Shown piece after piece: positions 35,257 to 46,863 of a DNA stretch of 64,000 bases. Every line of letters starts with the position of its first letter. Position 1 is the first letter of the stretch. Below the pieces are notes generated by a model that saw only the letters and a list, made by a program, of their open reading frames with translations, was not told where the DNA came from and made no database searches. Source of the stretch: Bog-473 sp963764305 (GTDB lineage: Bacteria > Actinomycetota > Acidimicrobiia > Acidimicrobiales > RAAP-2); assembly GCA_963764305.1 (NCBI GenBank), contig CAVXSD010000007.1, forward strand, positions 827,925-891,924, given 5' to 3'. A program made the translations under genes and the position numbers.

Positions 35257-36644
35257 GTGTTGAGAACTGTAAACGCGCAGCCCACATTGTGGGAAGCGAT
35301 CCTGCCCGAGATGTGCCTCGGGATGCCGGCCGAGCTCGAGGCGGTTGACCGGCTGCTCAACGATCCGGCCTTCTTCGAGCCGTTCCGTGCACATTTCCAC
35401 GCTGCGCTCGGGCGCCCGTCGGTACCGATCGAGACGTACTTGCGTCTGATGTTCTTGAAGTACCGCTACCGCCTCGGCTTCGAGCCGTTGTGCCGGGAGG
35501 TCGCCGATTCGATCTCGTGGCAGCGCTTCTGTCGGATCCCGTTGGGCACGACGGTGCCGCATCCGACCACCTTGATGAAGATCACCACCCGGTGCGGGTC
35601 ATCCGCGGTCGACGGCTTGAACGAGGCGCTGCTGGCCAAGGCCCAGGCCGCCAAGGTCTTGAAGACCAACAAGGTCCGTGCCGACACCACGGTGGTCCCC
35701 GCCAACGTCGCCTACCCGACGGACTCGGGCCTGATGGCCAAGGGCGTGGCCAAGATGGCCAAGGCAATCGAGAAGCTCAAGGATGTGGGACTGGCTTCGA
35801 GGACCAGGTCGCGGGACCGAACTCGGATGATGAGGGCCCGGGCCCGCTCCATCGGCGCCAACCTGCGACGACGCAGCGGCGAGGCAAAAGACGAGGTCAT
35901 GGCCATCAACGCCGACATGGTCCGCATCGCACACGTTGCCGTCGACGAGGCCCGCCAAGTGCGCGGCGAACGCTCTGCCGGGCGCTCAAACGCCTCGGTG
36001 ACGCCGCCCCAAGAAGGCTCTGCTCCATTGCCGGCGACTTGGCGATGACCGCCGGTCGGGTCGCTCAGATCGCCGAACAGACCGAGAAGCGTCTCGGTGG
36101 CGAAGTTCCCGACGGAGCGACCAGGCTGGTGTCGCTGCACGACCCCGATGCCCGCCCCATCCGCAAGGGTCGGCTCGGCAAGCCCGTCGAGTTCGGCTAC
36201 AAGGCCCAGGTCGTCGACAACGAGGACGGCGTGGTGATCGACCACAACGTCGAGGTCGGCAACCCAGCGGATGCGCCCATGCTCGTCCCCGCCATCGAGC
36301 GCGTCGCCCGGCGGGCCAGGCGCATGCCCAAGGCAGTCACCGCTGACCGCGGCTATGGGGAGACCGCGGTGAGAGTCCAGCTCGGCGCGCTGGGGTGCGA
36401 ACCGTCGTCCTTCCGACGAAAGGTAAACCCGAGCGCGTCACGGCGCGCCGTCGAGAGCAGGCCGCAGTTCCAGCGCCTGGTGAAGTGGAGAACGGGAAGC
36501 GAAGGTCGGATCAGCTGCCTCAAACGAGACTTCGGTTGGAGCCGAACACAGATCGACGGCATCGAAGGAGCACGCACCTGGTGCGGTTATGGGGTCTTCA
36601 ACCACAATCTGGTGAAGATCGGAGCACTGACAACCTCCGAATAG
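35257..36644 (+). pseudogene. DDE transposase (DUF772 + DDE_Tnp_1), frame broken
   Basis: Starts at ATG 35,257 (MLRTVNAQPTLWEAILPE). The N-terminal DUF772 helix-turn-helix region reads LMFLKYRYRLGFEPLCREVA, and the first catalytic Asp is in VRADTTVVPANVAYPTDSG. The frame ends at 36,048, but the continuation LKRLGDAAPRRLCSIAGDLA onward lies in the next frame. It carries DPDARPIRKGRLGKPVEFGY, TADRGYGE (second Asp) and WRTGSEGRISCLKRDFGW (last Glu). A further pair of compensating shifts surrounds TVVLPTKGKP near 36,395-36,440. As read it is disrupted, though a programmed shift or assembly indels cannot be excluded. Confidence 0.85.
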
Positions 36645-36738
36645 GGCGAATCGAACCCAGCACCCCCACGATCGGAGTCAGAAATCACCGGACGACAAGA
36701 CCAGGCGAGGCCCGGAGCGGCCCCGGCCTCACTTCGGA

Positions 36739-36756
36739 TTTTTCAGGGGGAAGTAG
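36739..36756 (-). repeat. Right terminal inverted repeat of the IS
   Basis: TTTTTCAGGGGGAAGTAG on the plus strand, exact inverse of the left end. Confidence 0.9.
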
Positions 36757-36920
36757 CTAGCCATCGAGTTCGGACTCGGCGCCGATGAACCGGCACACTG
36801 CGAGCCGACCAGGTGATCGGCCTTAGAAATCCGTCATTGACGTCGACCATCGTGTGATGGGGCGGGACCATTCTCCCGCCGGTGCCCCCGACCTCTCCAG
36901 ACTCCGGTGCCGGCCGCGAC

Positions 36921-38102
36921 ATGATCAGCACGTCGGCCGCAATGTCGAACCAGGAGCGCACCGAGCGCCTGGAAGTGCTGTTCCGCTCTAAGGCGGTCAT
37001 CGAGGGTGAGATCGCCGTGCATCTGGGCGAGGTGGAGCGCTCCCAGTCGTTCCGCGACGAGGGCGGCACGTCGACCGAGTCCTGGGTCGCCGAGCGCTTC
37101 GGGGTGGCGACGTCGACGGCGCGTTCCTTGACCCTTCTGGGTGAGAAGGCCTGGGACCTGCCCCACCTGATCGGCGCCGTGTGTGCGGGCGACGTGTCCT
37201 TGGACAAGGTCAAAGTCCTGGCCGAGGTGGCCACCTCGGAGAGTGACGAACAGCTTTGCGAGGAGGCCAAGAAGCATTCGCTGCGTGAGCTGGCTGACAT
37301 CGCCAGGACGACCACGACCCGGCGTTCAACGAATCCCGCTGCTCTCACCTCGGCTGAACAGCATGTGCGTCGCTTCGTGCGATTCAACGACCAGTTCCGC
37401 ACCGTGACGGCCCAGCTGCCGGCCGAGTCCTATGCCGAGGCCAAGGCCTGTCTGGAGGCCCGGGCGAAAGCAGTCCCCGCCGACGAGGGAGCCCCCTGGG
37501 ACCACAGACTCTGTGACGGCTTCATGGGGGTGATGCGCTCCTCGGCCTCTGGCGGTTCGGACCAGGCAATGACACCCAGTCCGCATATGGTCGTTGTCCA
37601 CGTGCCCCTGCAGGCCCTTGTCGGCGAAGCGAGCGCGGGACACGGTGGGACCCGAGAGAGCACCGAGCTCGCCGGCGAGCTCGAGCGTGACGGGCTGATC
37701 AGCACGGAGGTGGTGCAAAGGATCGCCTGTGACGCCACCATCGCGGTGGCCGTCGACGATGACGTCGGGCATACGATGTACGAGGGCCGAGCCCAGCGCT
37801 TTCCGACCGGTGTTCAAAGGCGTGAAGTCAGGAGACGGGACCGACATTGTCGATTCCCTGGTTGTTCCCACGTGACCTTCGCCAACGTCCACCACGTCGT
37901 TCCTTGGAAACCCGGAGGTGGGACTGACTTGCCCAACCTCGCCTTTCTTTGTGAATACCACCATCACCTGGTGCACTCGAAGGGCTGGTCAATGACCGGG
38001 AACGCCAATGAGGAGCTCACCATCGTCGGCCCAACAGGCCGGGTCATGACGTCGCGCCCTTCGCCCCTTTGGACCAGGGTGACGGACAGACGCCGGGCGT
38101 GA
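36921..38102 (+). CDS. DUF222/HNH endonuclease-domain protein (13E12-repeat type)
   Basis: The 393-residue protein (ATG 36,921; GTG 36,882 is an in-frame alternative) has an N-terminal DUF222 region. Examples are TSTESWVAERFGVATSTARS and VDKVKVLAEVA-type helices. The C-terminal HNH nuclease site reads RRDRHCRFPGC, then NVHHVVPWKPGGGTDLPNLA and CEYHHHLVH, with both zinc Cys, the catalytic His pair and the closing H-x-x-H. These multicopy actinobacterial proteins are of uncertain role. It begins 165 bases after the IS. Confidence 0.82.
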   Translation: MISTSAAMSNQERTERLEVLFRSKAVIEGEIAVHLGEVERSQSFRDEGGTSTESWVAERFGVATSTARSLTLLGEKAWDLPHLIGAVCAGDVSLDKVKVLAEVATSESDEQLCEEAKKHSLRELADIARTTTTRRSTNPAALTSAEQHVRRFVRFNDQFRTVTAQLPAESYAEAKACLEARAKAVPADEGAPWDHRLCDGFMGVMRSSASGGSDQAMTPSPHMVVVHVPLQALVGEASAGHGGTRESTELAGELERDGLISTEVVQRIACDATIAVAVDDDVGHTMYEGRAQRFPTGVQRREVRRRDRHCRFPGCSHVTFANVHHVVPWKPGGGTDLPNLAFLCEYHHHLVHSKGWSMTGNANEELTIVGPTGRVMTSRPSPLWTRVTDRRRA

Positions 38103-38170
38103 GGCGGTCTGAGCAAGCTGCCGGGTGCGGGTGCGGGTGCGGCGGTCCGAGCCGAACCTCCAAAAGGGTC

Positions 38171-38854
38171 CTAATAGCGCGGCAACGCGATGAAGGCGAC
38201 GAGGTAGGCGAACAACCCCGCGCCCACGAGCGTGCAGGCGTGGAACACCTCGTGGAAGCCGAAGACCCGCGGCCAGGGGTCCGGCCACTTGCGGGCGTAG
38301 ACCAGTGCCCCCGCCGTGTAGGCCAACCCTCCCGCGAGCATCAACGTAAAACCGCCCCAGCCGAGACTGCGCACCAGTTGGGGCGCCACGATGATCGGGC
38401 ACCAGCCCACGACCACGTAAGGGATGGCGACGACCCACTGCGGCGCGTCGAGGAACAGTTGGCGCAGCGCGATCCCGGCGGCCGCTCCGGCCCAGACCAT
38501 GGTGAGGACGAGCACCTCGGCCCACCCGGTCAGGGCCAGACCGGCCACCGCCGTCGACGTCCCGGCGATGCCGACGAAGATCGCGCTGTGGTCGGCCCGT
38601 CGCATGCGCCGCCACGCCGGCGCGGACCAGCGCAGCCGGTGGAACGCCGCGCTGGTGCCGAACATGGCCAGCATCCCGGCGACGTAGACCGCGAGCTCCG
38701 CCGTCGCCGCGGCGCCGGGGCTGGCGGCGATCAGGAACGGCCCCCCGATCAGCCAGGCGAAGAACGCGCCGACGTGGAGCCATCCCCGCAGGAGCGGGCG
38801 CTCGCCGCGGTTGTCGGCCGACTGCCCCTGCTCGCCCTGGGCCAGCATCGTCAC
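38171..38854 (-). CDS. Hemolysin III (PAQR/TrhA) family membrane protein
   Basis: A 227-residue protein with seven hydrophobic spans. Family marks are GTSAAFHRLRWSAPAWRRMR followed by ADHSAIFVGIAGTSTAV, with the conserved His-Ser/His pairs (FHRL and DHSAIF), and the C-terminal GFHEVFHACTLVGAG carrying the H-x3-H zinc site. Bacterial members are called hemolysin III-like, but many act in membrane lipid homeostasis rather than lysis. Its ATG overlaps the serB stop by 4 bases. Confidence 0.88.
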   Translation of the reverse strand: MTMLAQGEQGQSADNRGERPLLRGWLHVGAFFAWLIGGPFLIAASPGAAATAELAVYVAGMLAMFGTSAAFHRLRWSAPAWRRMRRADHSAIFVGIAGTSTAVAGLALTGWAEVLVLTMVWAGAAAGIALRQLFLDAPQWVVAIPYVVVGWCPIIVAPQLVRSLGWGGFTLMLAGGLAYTAGALVYARKWPDPWPRVFGFHEVFHACTLVGAGLFAYLVAFIALPRY

Positions 38855-40053
38855 GGGGTCCCCTCCTGCTCCAGCCGGTCGGCCAGCTCCACCTCTCGGC
38901 GCGAGATGCCGAGTAGGAAGAGGATGGCGTCGAGGTAGGGCACGCTGAGGGCCGCGTCGGCGGCCTGCCGCACCACGGGCTTAGCGTTGAACGCGATGCC
39001 GAGCCCGGCGGCGGCGAGCATGTCGATGTCGTTGGCCCCGTCGCCCACCGCGATGGTGCGGGCCAGTGGGACGCCCGCCGCGGCCGCGAACCCGGCCAGC
39101 GCCGTGGCCTTCCCGGCCCGGTCGACGATGGGCCCGTCCAGCTCGCCGGTGATGACGCCCCCGTCCAGCACGAGCACGTTGGCCGCCAGGTGTTCGATGC
39201 CGAGGTCGGTCACCAGCGGGCCGATCACCTGGGTGAACCCACCGCTCACCACGGCCAGCTCGTACCCCAGTCGCTTCAGGGTGCGCACGAGCGTGCGGGC
39301 GCCCGGCGTGAGCACGATGCCGTCGCGCACGGCCTCGAGGTCCGCCTCCTTCAAGCCCGCCAGGAGGCGCACCCGCCGGCGCAACGCGTCGGCGAAGTCC
39401 ACCTCGCCCGCCATGGCGGCCTCGGTGACCGCGGCCACCTCGCGGCCGCACCCGCAGCGCTCGGCCAGCAGGTCGATCATCTCGCCCTGCAGCAGGGTGG
39501 AGTCCGCGTCCAGGACGATCAAATGCTTCGCCCGACGGTGCAGACCGGCCGACTGCACCGCGAGATCCACCTGGCAGCGAGCAGCGGCCTCGGCCAGCGC
39601 CCGCCGCAGGCTGTCGACATCGGCCCCGGCCACGGACAGCTCGTAGCTGTGCACCGGGTAGGCCGCCAGGCGCACGATCCGCTCGATGTTGCCCCCACAC
39701 CGCGCAATGGAGCCCGTCACCGTCTCGAGGGTGGCGGCGTCGATCGCCGGTGCCAGGAGCGTGACCAGATGGCTCTCGCTGAGCACGTCCAGCTCCGCCT
39801 CCACCAGAGGTTCGACCGTGACCTCCACGCCCACCGCGCCGAGGCGCTGCACCAGGACGGCGCGCACCGGCTCCACCTCGGCGGGCACCATGTCCGCCTC
39901 GACGCAGAGCAGCAGCCGGCCGTGGACGCGGACCTGCTCCACGTCGTCCACCTCGACACCGCGCTCGGCCAGCGCGCCGAACAGGCGCTCGGAGATGCCG
40001 GGGCCGTCCTGCCCGCTCACCGTCACGAGATACGGCGAGGGCGCCTCGGTCAT
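38851..40053 (-). CDS. serB: Phosphoserine phosphatase SerB with N-terminal ACT domains
   Basis: A 400-residue HAD-family enzyme. Two ACT-like domains occupy about 1-165 (YLVTVSGQDGPGISERLFGA). The phosphatase core then shows motif I as LIVLDADSTLLQGE, motif II VVSGGFTQVIG, motif III with Lys in AGKATALAG, and motif IV AVGDGANDIDMLAAAGLGIA. It catalyses the last step of serine synthesis. The start is at ATG 40,053, and the upstream acyltransferase stop overlaps it by 4 bases, so acyltransferase, serB and the hemolysin-III gene form one coupled unit. Confidence 0.93.
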   Translation of the reverse strand: MTEAPSPYLVTVSGQDGPGISERLFGALAERGVEVDDVEQVRVHGRLLLCVEADMVPAEVEPVRAVLVQRLGAVGVEVTVEPLVEAELDVLSESHLVTLLAPAIDAATLETVTGSIARCGGNIERIVRLAAYPVHSYELSVAGADVDSLRRALAEAAARCQVDLAVQSAGLHRRAKHLIVLDADSTLLQGEMIDLLAERCGCGREVAAVTEAAMAGEVDFADALRRRVRLLAGLKEADLEAVRDGIVLTPGARTLVRTLKRLGYELAVVSGGFTQVIGPLVTDLGIEHLAANVLVLDGGVITGELDGPIVDRAGKATALAGFAAAAGVPLARTIAVGDGANDIDMLAAAGLGIAFNAKPVVRQAADAALSVPYLDAILFLLGISRREVELADRLEQEGTP

Positions 40054-40712
40054 GACCGGGTCACGTCCTTCTCGGTGACCCAGCCGGCTCCCTCCACCCA
40101 GCGCTTCACGATGCGCGCCGGCACGCCCGCCACCACGCAGCGGTCAGGGACCTCACCGCGCACCACCGCGCCGGCGGCCACCACGACGTGCTCGCCGATC
40201 TGCGCCCCCGGGAGGATGATCGCGTTGGCGCCCAGCCAGCTGCCCGAGCCGATGCGCACCGGGGCTTCGGTCGGCCACTGTCGCCCGATCGGCTCGACCG
40301 GGTCCTCGTAGGAGTGGTTCTGATCCGTGATGTAGACGTACGGCCCGGTCTGGATGTCGTCGCCGATCACGATCTCCCAGTGGCCGACGATGTGCGAGCC
40401 GCGACCGATGAGGCAGCGGCTGCCGATGGAGACGACAGGGTCGGTCGCCATCTGCTGCCCGGGTGCCATGCCGACCGAGATGGAGGCCTCGGGCCCGACG
40501 ATCGTCTCGGCCCCGAGGTGGATCAGGTGCTCGTTGTAGACGGCGCCCTGGGGGAACAGCAGGCAGGCGCCCGCGCCCATCCGTCCGAAGCGCTTCCCCC
40601 GGGGGTCGTCGGGTCCCACCGCGCCGAGCTCGGCGGCGCCGTCCCAGGCCGCGTGCACCAACCGGGACAACGGCCGCCGCAGCGGTCCGGGGAGGGAACG
40701 GGCCCAGCTCAC
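40050..40712 (-). CDS. Hexapeptide-repeat acyltransferase
   Basis: Taken to start at GTG 40,712 (VSWARSLPGPLRRPLSRLVH), giving 220 residues. The left-handed beta-helix repeats are visible as VVSIGSRCLIGRGSHIVGHW, IVIGDDIQTGPYVYITDQNHS and the C-terminal VRIGSGSWLGANAIILPGAQ with AAGAVVRGEVP. The DQNHSY text is typical of the catalytic His loop of sugar or maltose O-acetyltransferases. The acceptor is not evident. It is divergent from the DMFase-like gene, with 83 bases between starts. Confidence 0.82.
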   Translation of the reverse strand: MSWARSLPGPLRRPLSRLVHAAWDGAAELGAVGPDDPRGKRFGRMGAGACLLFPQGAVYNEHLIHLGAETIVGPEASISVGMAPGQQMATDPVVSIGSRCLIGRGSHIVGHWEIVIGDDIQTGPYVYITDQNHSYEDPVEPIGRQWPTEAPVRIGSGSWLGANAIILPGAQIGEHVVVAAGAVVRGEVPDRCVVAGVPARIVKRWVEGAGWVTEKDVTRS

Positions 40713-40795
40713 GCAGGAATGGTAGGTGGTGCCGGCGCCCGGGCAGCAAAGGAGCCGCAGGGCTGCACCGGGGGCGCGTGGGTACACTTCGTCCT

Positions 40796-42499
40796 GTGCC
40801 GCCCCTCCCACCGGACGGTGGCTCCGAACCCGGCCCGCTCCCGCCCGAGCGCCCCATCGACCGGCGGCAGTTCCTGCAGCTCTCCGCGCTCGGCGCCGTC
40901 GGGTTCGCCGGCGCCACCCACCTGAACAAGCACCCGAAGCAGCGCGTGCCGGCCCGGGCCAGGCACGGCACCTCCCCCCAAGCCGCGGTCGTGGATGCGA
41001 AGCTGCCGAGCGGCGTCATCGTGCCGACGGCGCCGTGGCTCATCGCGGAGAACGCCAGGCGCGGCACGCTGAACTGGATCTGCAACCACAACCAGCCCGA
41101 GCACGCGCTCGAGGGCTTCGCCAGCCAGGTCAGCGCGGTGCCCGGGGACGACGTGGCGGTGTTCGTCAGCAGCACCGCGCGGGCCGTGCAGGTCCAGGCC
41201 TACCGCATGGGCTTCTACCAGGGCCTCGGTGGCCGCCTCATCGTGCAGACCGACTTCGTCCCGGCCAAGGTCCAGGCCGCGCCGGTGGTCACGCCCGGCA
41301 TCGGCACGGTCACCTGCCCGTGGTCGCCCACGCTGATGCTCAACATCACGAAGGACTGGCTACCCGGCTCCTACCTCTTGAAGCTGGTCGGTGACGGCGG
41401 CGAGGAACAGTTCGTCCCCCTCACCGTCCGCGACGACGCTTCGAAGGCGTCGTACGTGTTCCAGAACAGCGTCACCACCTGGCAGGCCTACAACCTGTGG
41501 GGCAGCTACAGCCTCTACTACGGCCCCGGCAATGGCGGTCGGGCGGATTTCGCCAGCCGCGCCCGCGCCGTGTCCTTCGATCGTCCCTACCCGCAGACCT
41601 GGGCCTCGGGCGCGGCCGACTTCGTCGGCAACGAGCTCCCCCTGCTCTTCCACCTCGAGAGCCTCGGGCTGGACCTGACGTACTGGACGGACATCGACCT
41701 GCATGCCCGACCCCAGCTGCTCATGAACCACAACTGCCTCTTCAGCCTGGGCCACGACGAGTACTGGTCCCAGCCCATGCGCCAGGGGGCCGCCGCGGCC
41801 AACGCCAGCGGGGTCAACCTGGCCTTCCTCGGGGCCAATGCCTGCTACCGCCAGATCCGGCTACAGCCGACCTCGGTCGGTCCCAACCGCCTGCAGGTCT
41901 GCTACAAGGATGCCGCCGAGGACCCGATGGCGCACGAGCAGCCGGCGCTCACGACGGTCAACTGGAACCAGGCCCCGGTCAACAACCCCGAGTCGACCCT
42001 CATCGGCTCCATGTACCAGTCGGTCGGGGCCAAGGCGGACATGGTTGTCACCGATGCGTCGTCGTGGTTCTACGACGGCTGCAACCTCTCCGACGGCCAG
42101 ACCTTCAGCACGGTCATCCTCGGCGAGTACGACCGCTACGTGCCCTCTCTTCCGGGCCCGCACAACGCCGACGTGCTGGCGCACTCACCGGTCCCGGGTC
42201 AGTCGAACTGGTCCGACGTCACCTACTACACCGCGCCGGGCAACGGGGGCGGTGTGCTGGCCAGCGGCTCGGCCAGCTTCGTGTCGCTGCTCGGGACCAC
42301 CGGCGCCATCCCGCCCATCGTCATCGTCGGCGCCAGACCCGGCGTGACCGACGTGATCCGCCGGGCCATGGAGAACGTCTACGGCCGCTTCGGACTGGGA
42401 CCGGCCACCTCCTACGGCAGCTCGAGCGGGAATTGGTCCGAGGTCTACACCGGGGCCGCGGCCAGCGCGGGAACGGCCGCCGGGACCCCCTCCGCCTGA
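40796..42499 (+). CDS. Tat-exported protein with DMFase-like (N,N-dimethylformamidase large-subunit C-terminal type) domain
   Basis: A 567-residue protein starting at GTG 40,796 with a twin-arginine signal IDRRQFLQLSALGAVGFAGA. The bulk reads as a beta-sandwich and alpha/beta-type domain with SLGHDEYWSQPMRQG and NLAFLGANACYRQIRL in the middle. This matches secreted DMFA2_C-type proteins that are common in Acidimicrobiia. Dimethylformamidase itself hydrolyses formamides, but in this family that activity has rarely been tested, so I call it only DMFase-like. The Ser/Ala-rich tail is unstructured. Confidence 0.75.
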   Translation: MPPLPPDGGSEPGPLPPERPIDRRQFLQLSALGAVGFAGATHLNKHPKQRVPARARHGTSPQAAVVDAKLPSGVIVPTAPWLIAENARRGTLNWICNHNQPEHALEGFASQVSAVPGDDVAVFVSSTARAVQVQAYRMGFYQGLGGRLIVQTDFVPAKVQAAPVVTPGIGTVTCPWSPTLMLNITKDWLPGSYLLKLVGDGGEEQFVPLTVRDDASKASYVFQNSVTTWQAYNLWGSYSLYYGPGNGGRADFASRARAVSFDRPYPQTWASGAADFVGNELPLLFHLESLGLDLTYWTDIDLHARPQLLMNHNCLFSLGHDEYWSQPMRQGAAAANASGVNLAFLGANACYRQIRLQPTSVGPNRLQVCYKDAAEDPMAHEQPALTTVNWNQAPVNNPESTLIGSMYQSVGAKADMVVTDASSWFYDGCNLSDGQTFSTVILGEYDRYVPSLPGPHNADVLAHSPVPGQSNWSDVTYYTAPGNGGGVLASGSASFVSLLGTTGAIPPIVIVGARPGVTDVIRRAMENVYGRFGLGPATSYGSSSGNWSEVYTGAAASAGTAAGTPSA

Positions 42500-42591
42500 T
42501 TATTCCGGCGCGCTGAGCAGGACCGCGGAGGTGCTCCCGGCCGGGATGACACCACTTTCGGGCCCGGCCCCCGTACGATCGACGCCCAGCG

Positions 42592-43683
42592 ATGGCCAAT
42601 TCCGACACCGACCGCTCCAGAGCGCGCCGCCCGCTCGCCTGGGGTGTGCTGGCGACCGCCGGCCTCAGCGGGCTGGTCCTGAGCGCCTGCTCGTCCTCCT
42701 CCCCCACCACCCACCAGGCCTCGGCCCAGGTGACGCCCACCACCCCCACCACGACCACCACGACGACCGCGCCGCCCCCCGCCTGCCCCCTCACCGGGGA
42801 GCCGGCATCGGGAGGCAGCGTTCCGCAACGGCCGGCCATGGCGGTGAAGATCGACAACTACCCGGCCGGCCGCCCTCAGTCGGGCCTCGACAAGGCCGAC
42901 ATCGTCTTCGAGGAGCCCGTCGAAGGCGGCATCACCCGCTTCGCCGCCGTGTTCCAGTGCCAGGACGCCGCGCTGATCGGCCCGGTCCGCTCGGCCCGCA
43001 ACATCGACATCGGTATCCTCGGGCAGCTGGGCAACCCGCTGCTCGCCCACGTCGGCGGCATCAACCCGGTGCTCGCCAACATCAACGCCTCCCCCCTCGT
43101 CAACGTGGACATCGGTGCCAGCAACTCGCTGATGATCCACCCCCCGAACCACATGGCACCGGACGCGGACTACACCTCGACCGCCATCGTGTACGGCACG
43201 CATCCCACCATGACCACCCCGCCCCAGCCCCTCTTCACCTACTCGGCGGATACGCCACCCGGGGGGACGGCCATCTCGAGCGTGAACATCGACTTCTCGG
43301 GCACGTCCAACGTGACGTGGAGGTGGAACAAGGCGACCAACACCTTCCTGCGCTACTACAACGGGACGACCCCGGACATGCTGGCGAACAACGTGCAGAA
43401 CGCAGCCTCCACGGTCGTCGTGCAGTACGTGCAGATCAGTTACGGCCCCTGGGCCGAGAACGACCAAGGGGGCAAGGAGGTCCAGGCCGACCTGTACCCC
43501 GACGCCAGCGGCACCGCCGTCATCTACCGGAACGGCTACGCCATCCCCGGCACGTGGCACCGCTCGACGCTCGGGTCGCCCACCCAGTTCGTCAACGCCT
43601 TCGGCGTGCCGATCCCGCTGCAGCCCGGCCAGACCTGGGTCGAGCTCGTACCCAACACGATCATCGCCACGACGACGCCCTAG
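42592..43683 (+). CDS. DUF3048 lipoprotein
   Basis: A 363-residue protein with a lipoprotein signal (WGVLATAGLSGLVLSAC, lipobox LSAC) followed by a Thr/Pro linker. The DUF3048 core follows: PAMAVKIDNYPAGRPQSGLD, ADIVFEEPVEGGITRFAAVF, GPVRSARNID and the C-terminal TWHRSTLGSPTQF and PGQTWVELVPN. YerB of Bacillus belongs to this family; its function in cell-envelope biology is unproven. It is 92 bases downstream of the DMFase-like gene. Confidence 0.88.
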   Translation: MANSDTDRSRARRPLAWGVLATAGLSGLVLSACSSSSPTTHQASAQVTPTTPTTTTTTTAPPPACPLTGEPASGGSVPQRPAMAVKIDNYPAGRPQSGLDKADIVFEEPVEGGITRFAAVFQCQDAALIGPVRSARNIDIGILGQLGNPLLAHVGGINPVLANINASPLVNVDIGASNSLMIHPPNHMAPDADYTSTAIVYGTHPTMTTPPQPLFTYSADTPPGGTAISSVNIDFSGTSNVTWRWNKATNTFLRYYNGTTPDMLANNVQNAASTVVVQYVQISYGPWAENDQGGKEVQADLYPDASGTAVIYRNGYAIPGTWHRSTLGSPTQFVNAFGVPIPLQPGQTWVELVPNTIIATTTP

Positions 43684-43690
43684 GCGTCGC

Positions 43691-44608
43691 TCAAACCGGC
43701 GGCTTGCGCGCCACCAGCGCCAGCAGCAGGCAGTCCTCGGCGGCGGCGAACACACCCGGACTCGCGCTGGCCTCGGCTTCGTCGAAGACACCCGCCGCGG
43801 CGCCGCGGCGCATCAGGTTGAGGCCCTTGCGCTCGACCACCTCGAAGCCGGCCCGCTCCAGCTTGGCCACGAGCTCGCCCGCCGCGTATTCGATCTTGTG
43901 GTCGTGGTTCATCGGTGCATCCGAGCGGAGCCGCCACACCGGGCCGTTCGGCGTGTCGAGACAGAACCAGCCGCCGGGCACGAGCACGCGGAACGCCTCC
44001 CGTACGACGGCATCCCCGTCGGCTTCGCTGACGTGCTCAATGGACTGGCCGCTGTAGACGAGGTCGAACGAGCCGTCGTCGTAGCGCCCGAGGTCGACCA
44101 TGGAGTGGAAGGCGAACTCCACCGGTCCGAGCTCGGACACCACGGGCTCGCCCGACGAGCCCCCGTGATAGATGGCGTCGCGCTCGTCGACGGGCAGGTC
44201 CACCACGACCAGGCGCTCGAACGGGTAGGGGTAGCCGAGGTGCACCAGCGCCCCGTCGGGCAAGCCCTGGTGCGTCCCGCCCAGGTCCAAGATGCGCGCC
44301 GCCGGCGGCAGGCCCGCCACGAAGTCGCTGCGGCTGACGTGCATGGAGAGCAGCACGTTGCCGATGGGCACGCGCCGGCGGAACTCTTCGGAGTGGGCGA
44401 GGGCCTCGGCCACGCCGTGCCGGGACAGCGCACCGTCCGTGAGCTTCTGGACGTACTCAGCGCCACCGGCCGGGTCGGGTTCGCGGTCGAGGACGACGTT
44501 GAAGGCCAGGCGCACCGACTGCTTAGGTGGCAGGTAGCGGAACGGGACGGTGGGGACGACGCGGTCGAGGACGCGATAGGCGCGTTGCTTCCATTCACTG
44601 GCCGGCAT
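43691..44608 (-). CDS. DUF4214-type segment fused to a SAM-dependent methyltransferase
   Basis: The first 90 residues include FNVVLDREPDPAGGAEYVQK and LSRHGVAEALAHSEEFRRR, a DUF4214-like pattern better known from secreted glycan- or protein-binding modules. A class I methyltransferase follows: motif I ARILDLGGTHQG, acidic post-I DLPVDE, LVYSGQSIEHVSEADGD and LVPGGWFCLDTPNG. The protein is predicted cytoplasmic, so the DUF4214-like part is unexpected. It occupies the place downstream of recA where recX is usually found. Confidence 0.78.
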   Translation of the reverse strand: MPASEWKQRAYRVLDRVVPTVPFRYLPPKQSVRLAFNVVLDREPDPAGGAEYVQKLTDGALSRHGVAEALAHSEEFRRRVPIGNVLLSMHVSRSDFVAGLPPAARILDLGGTHQGLPDGALVHLGYPYPFERLVVVDLPVDERDAIYHGGSSGEPVVSELGPVEFAFHSMVDLGRYDDGSFDLVYSGQSIEHVSEADGDAVVREAFRVLVPGGWFCLDTPNGPVWRLRSDAPMNHDHKIEYAAGELVAKLERAGFEVVERKGLNLMRRGAAAGVFDEAEASASPGVFAAAEDCLLLALVARKPPV

Positions 44609-44704
44609 CGCACCATTGTGGTCCGGACGCGAAGCGCTCCGGATCGCTGACCGAGGGAGGCCAGGCGGGCCCGGAGGCTTCGACGCCGTGAGAGGCGGGT
44701 GCAG

Positions 44705-46846
<2,142 letters not shown>

Positions 46847-46863
46847 CCCTCTCTCCTCTGTGA

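Larger units (their letters stand above)
35158..36756 (+). mobile_element. IS5-type insertion sequence with CTAG target duplication
   Basis: A 1,599-base element bounded by perfect 18-base inverted ends (CTACTTCCCCCTGAAAAA) and flanked on both sides by CTAG (35,154-35,157 and 36,757-36,760). This fits the YTAR-target IS5 group. Because the flanks read GCTAGC, a palindrome, end assignment could shift by two bases. It lies between the amidohydrolase and the HNH gene and interrupts neither. Its transposase frame is disrupted. Confidence 0.85.

Noticed and set aside
38110..38145. GGGTGC triplicate between the HNH gene and the hemolysin-III gene
   Set aside because: Short GC slippage in an intergenic gap; no structure or position to suggest a terminator.
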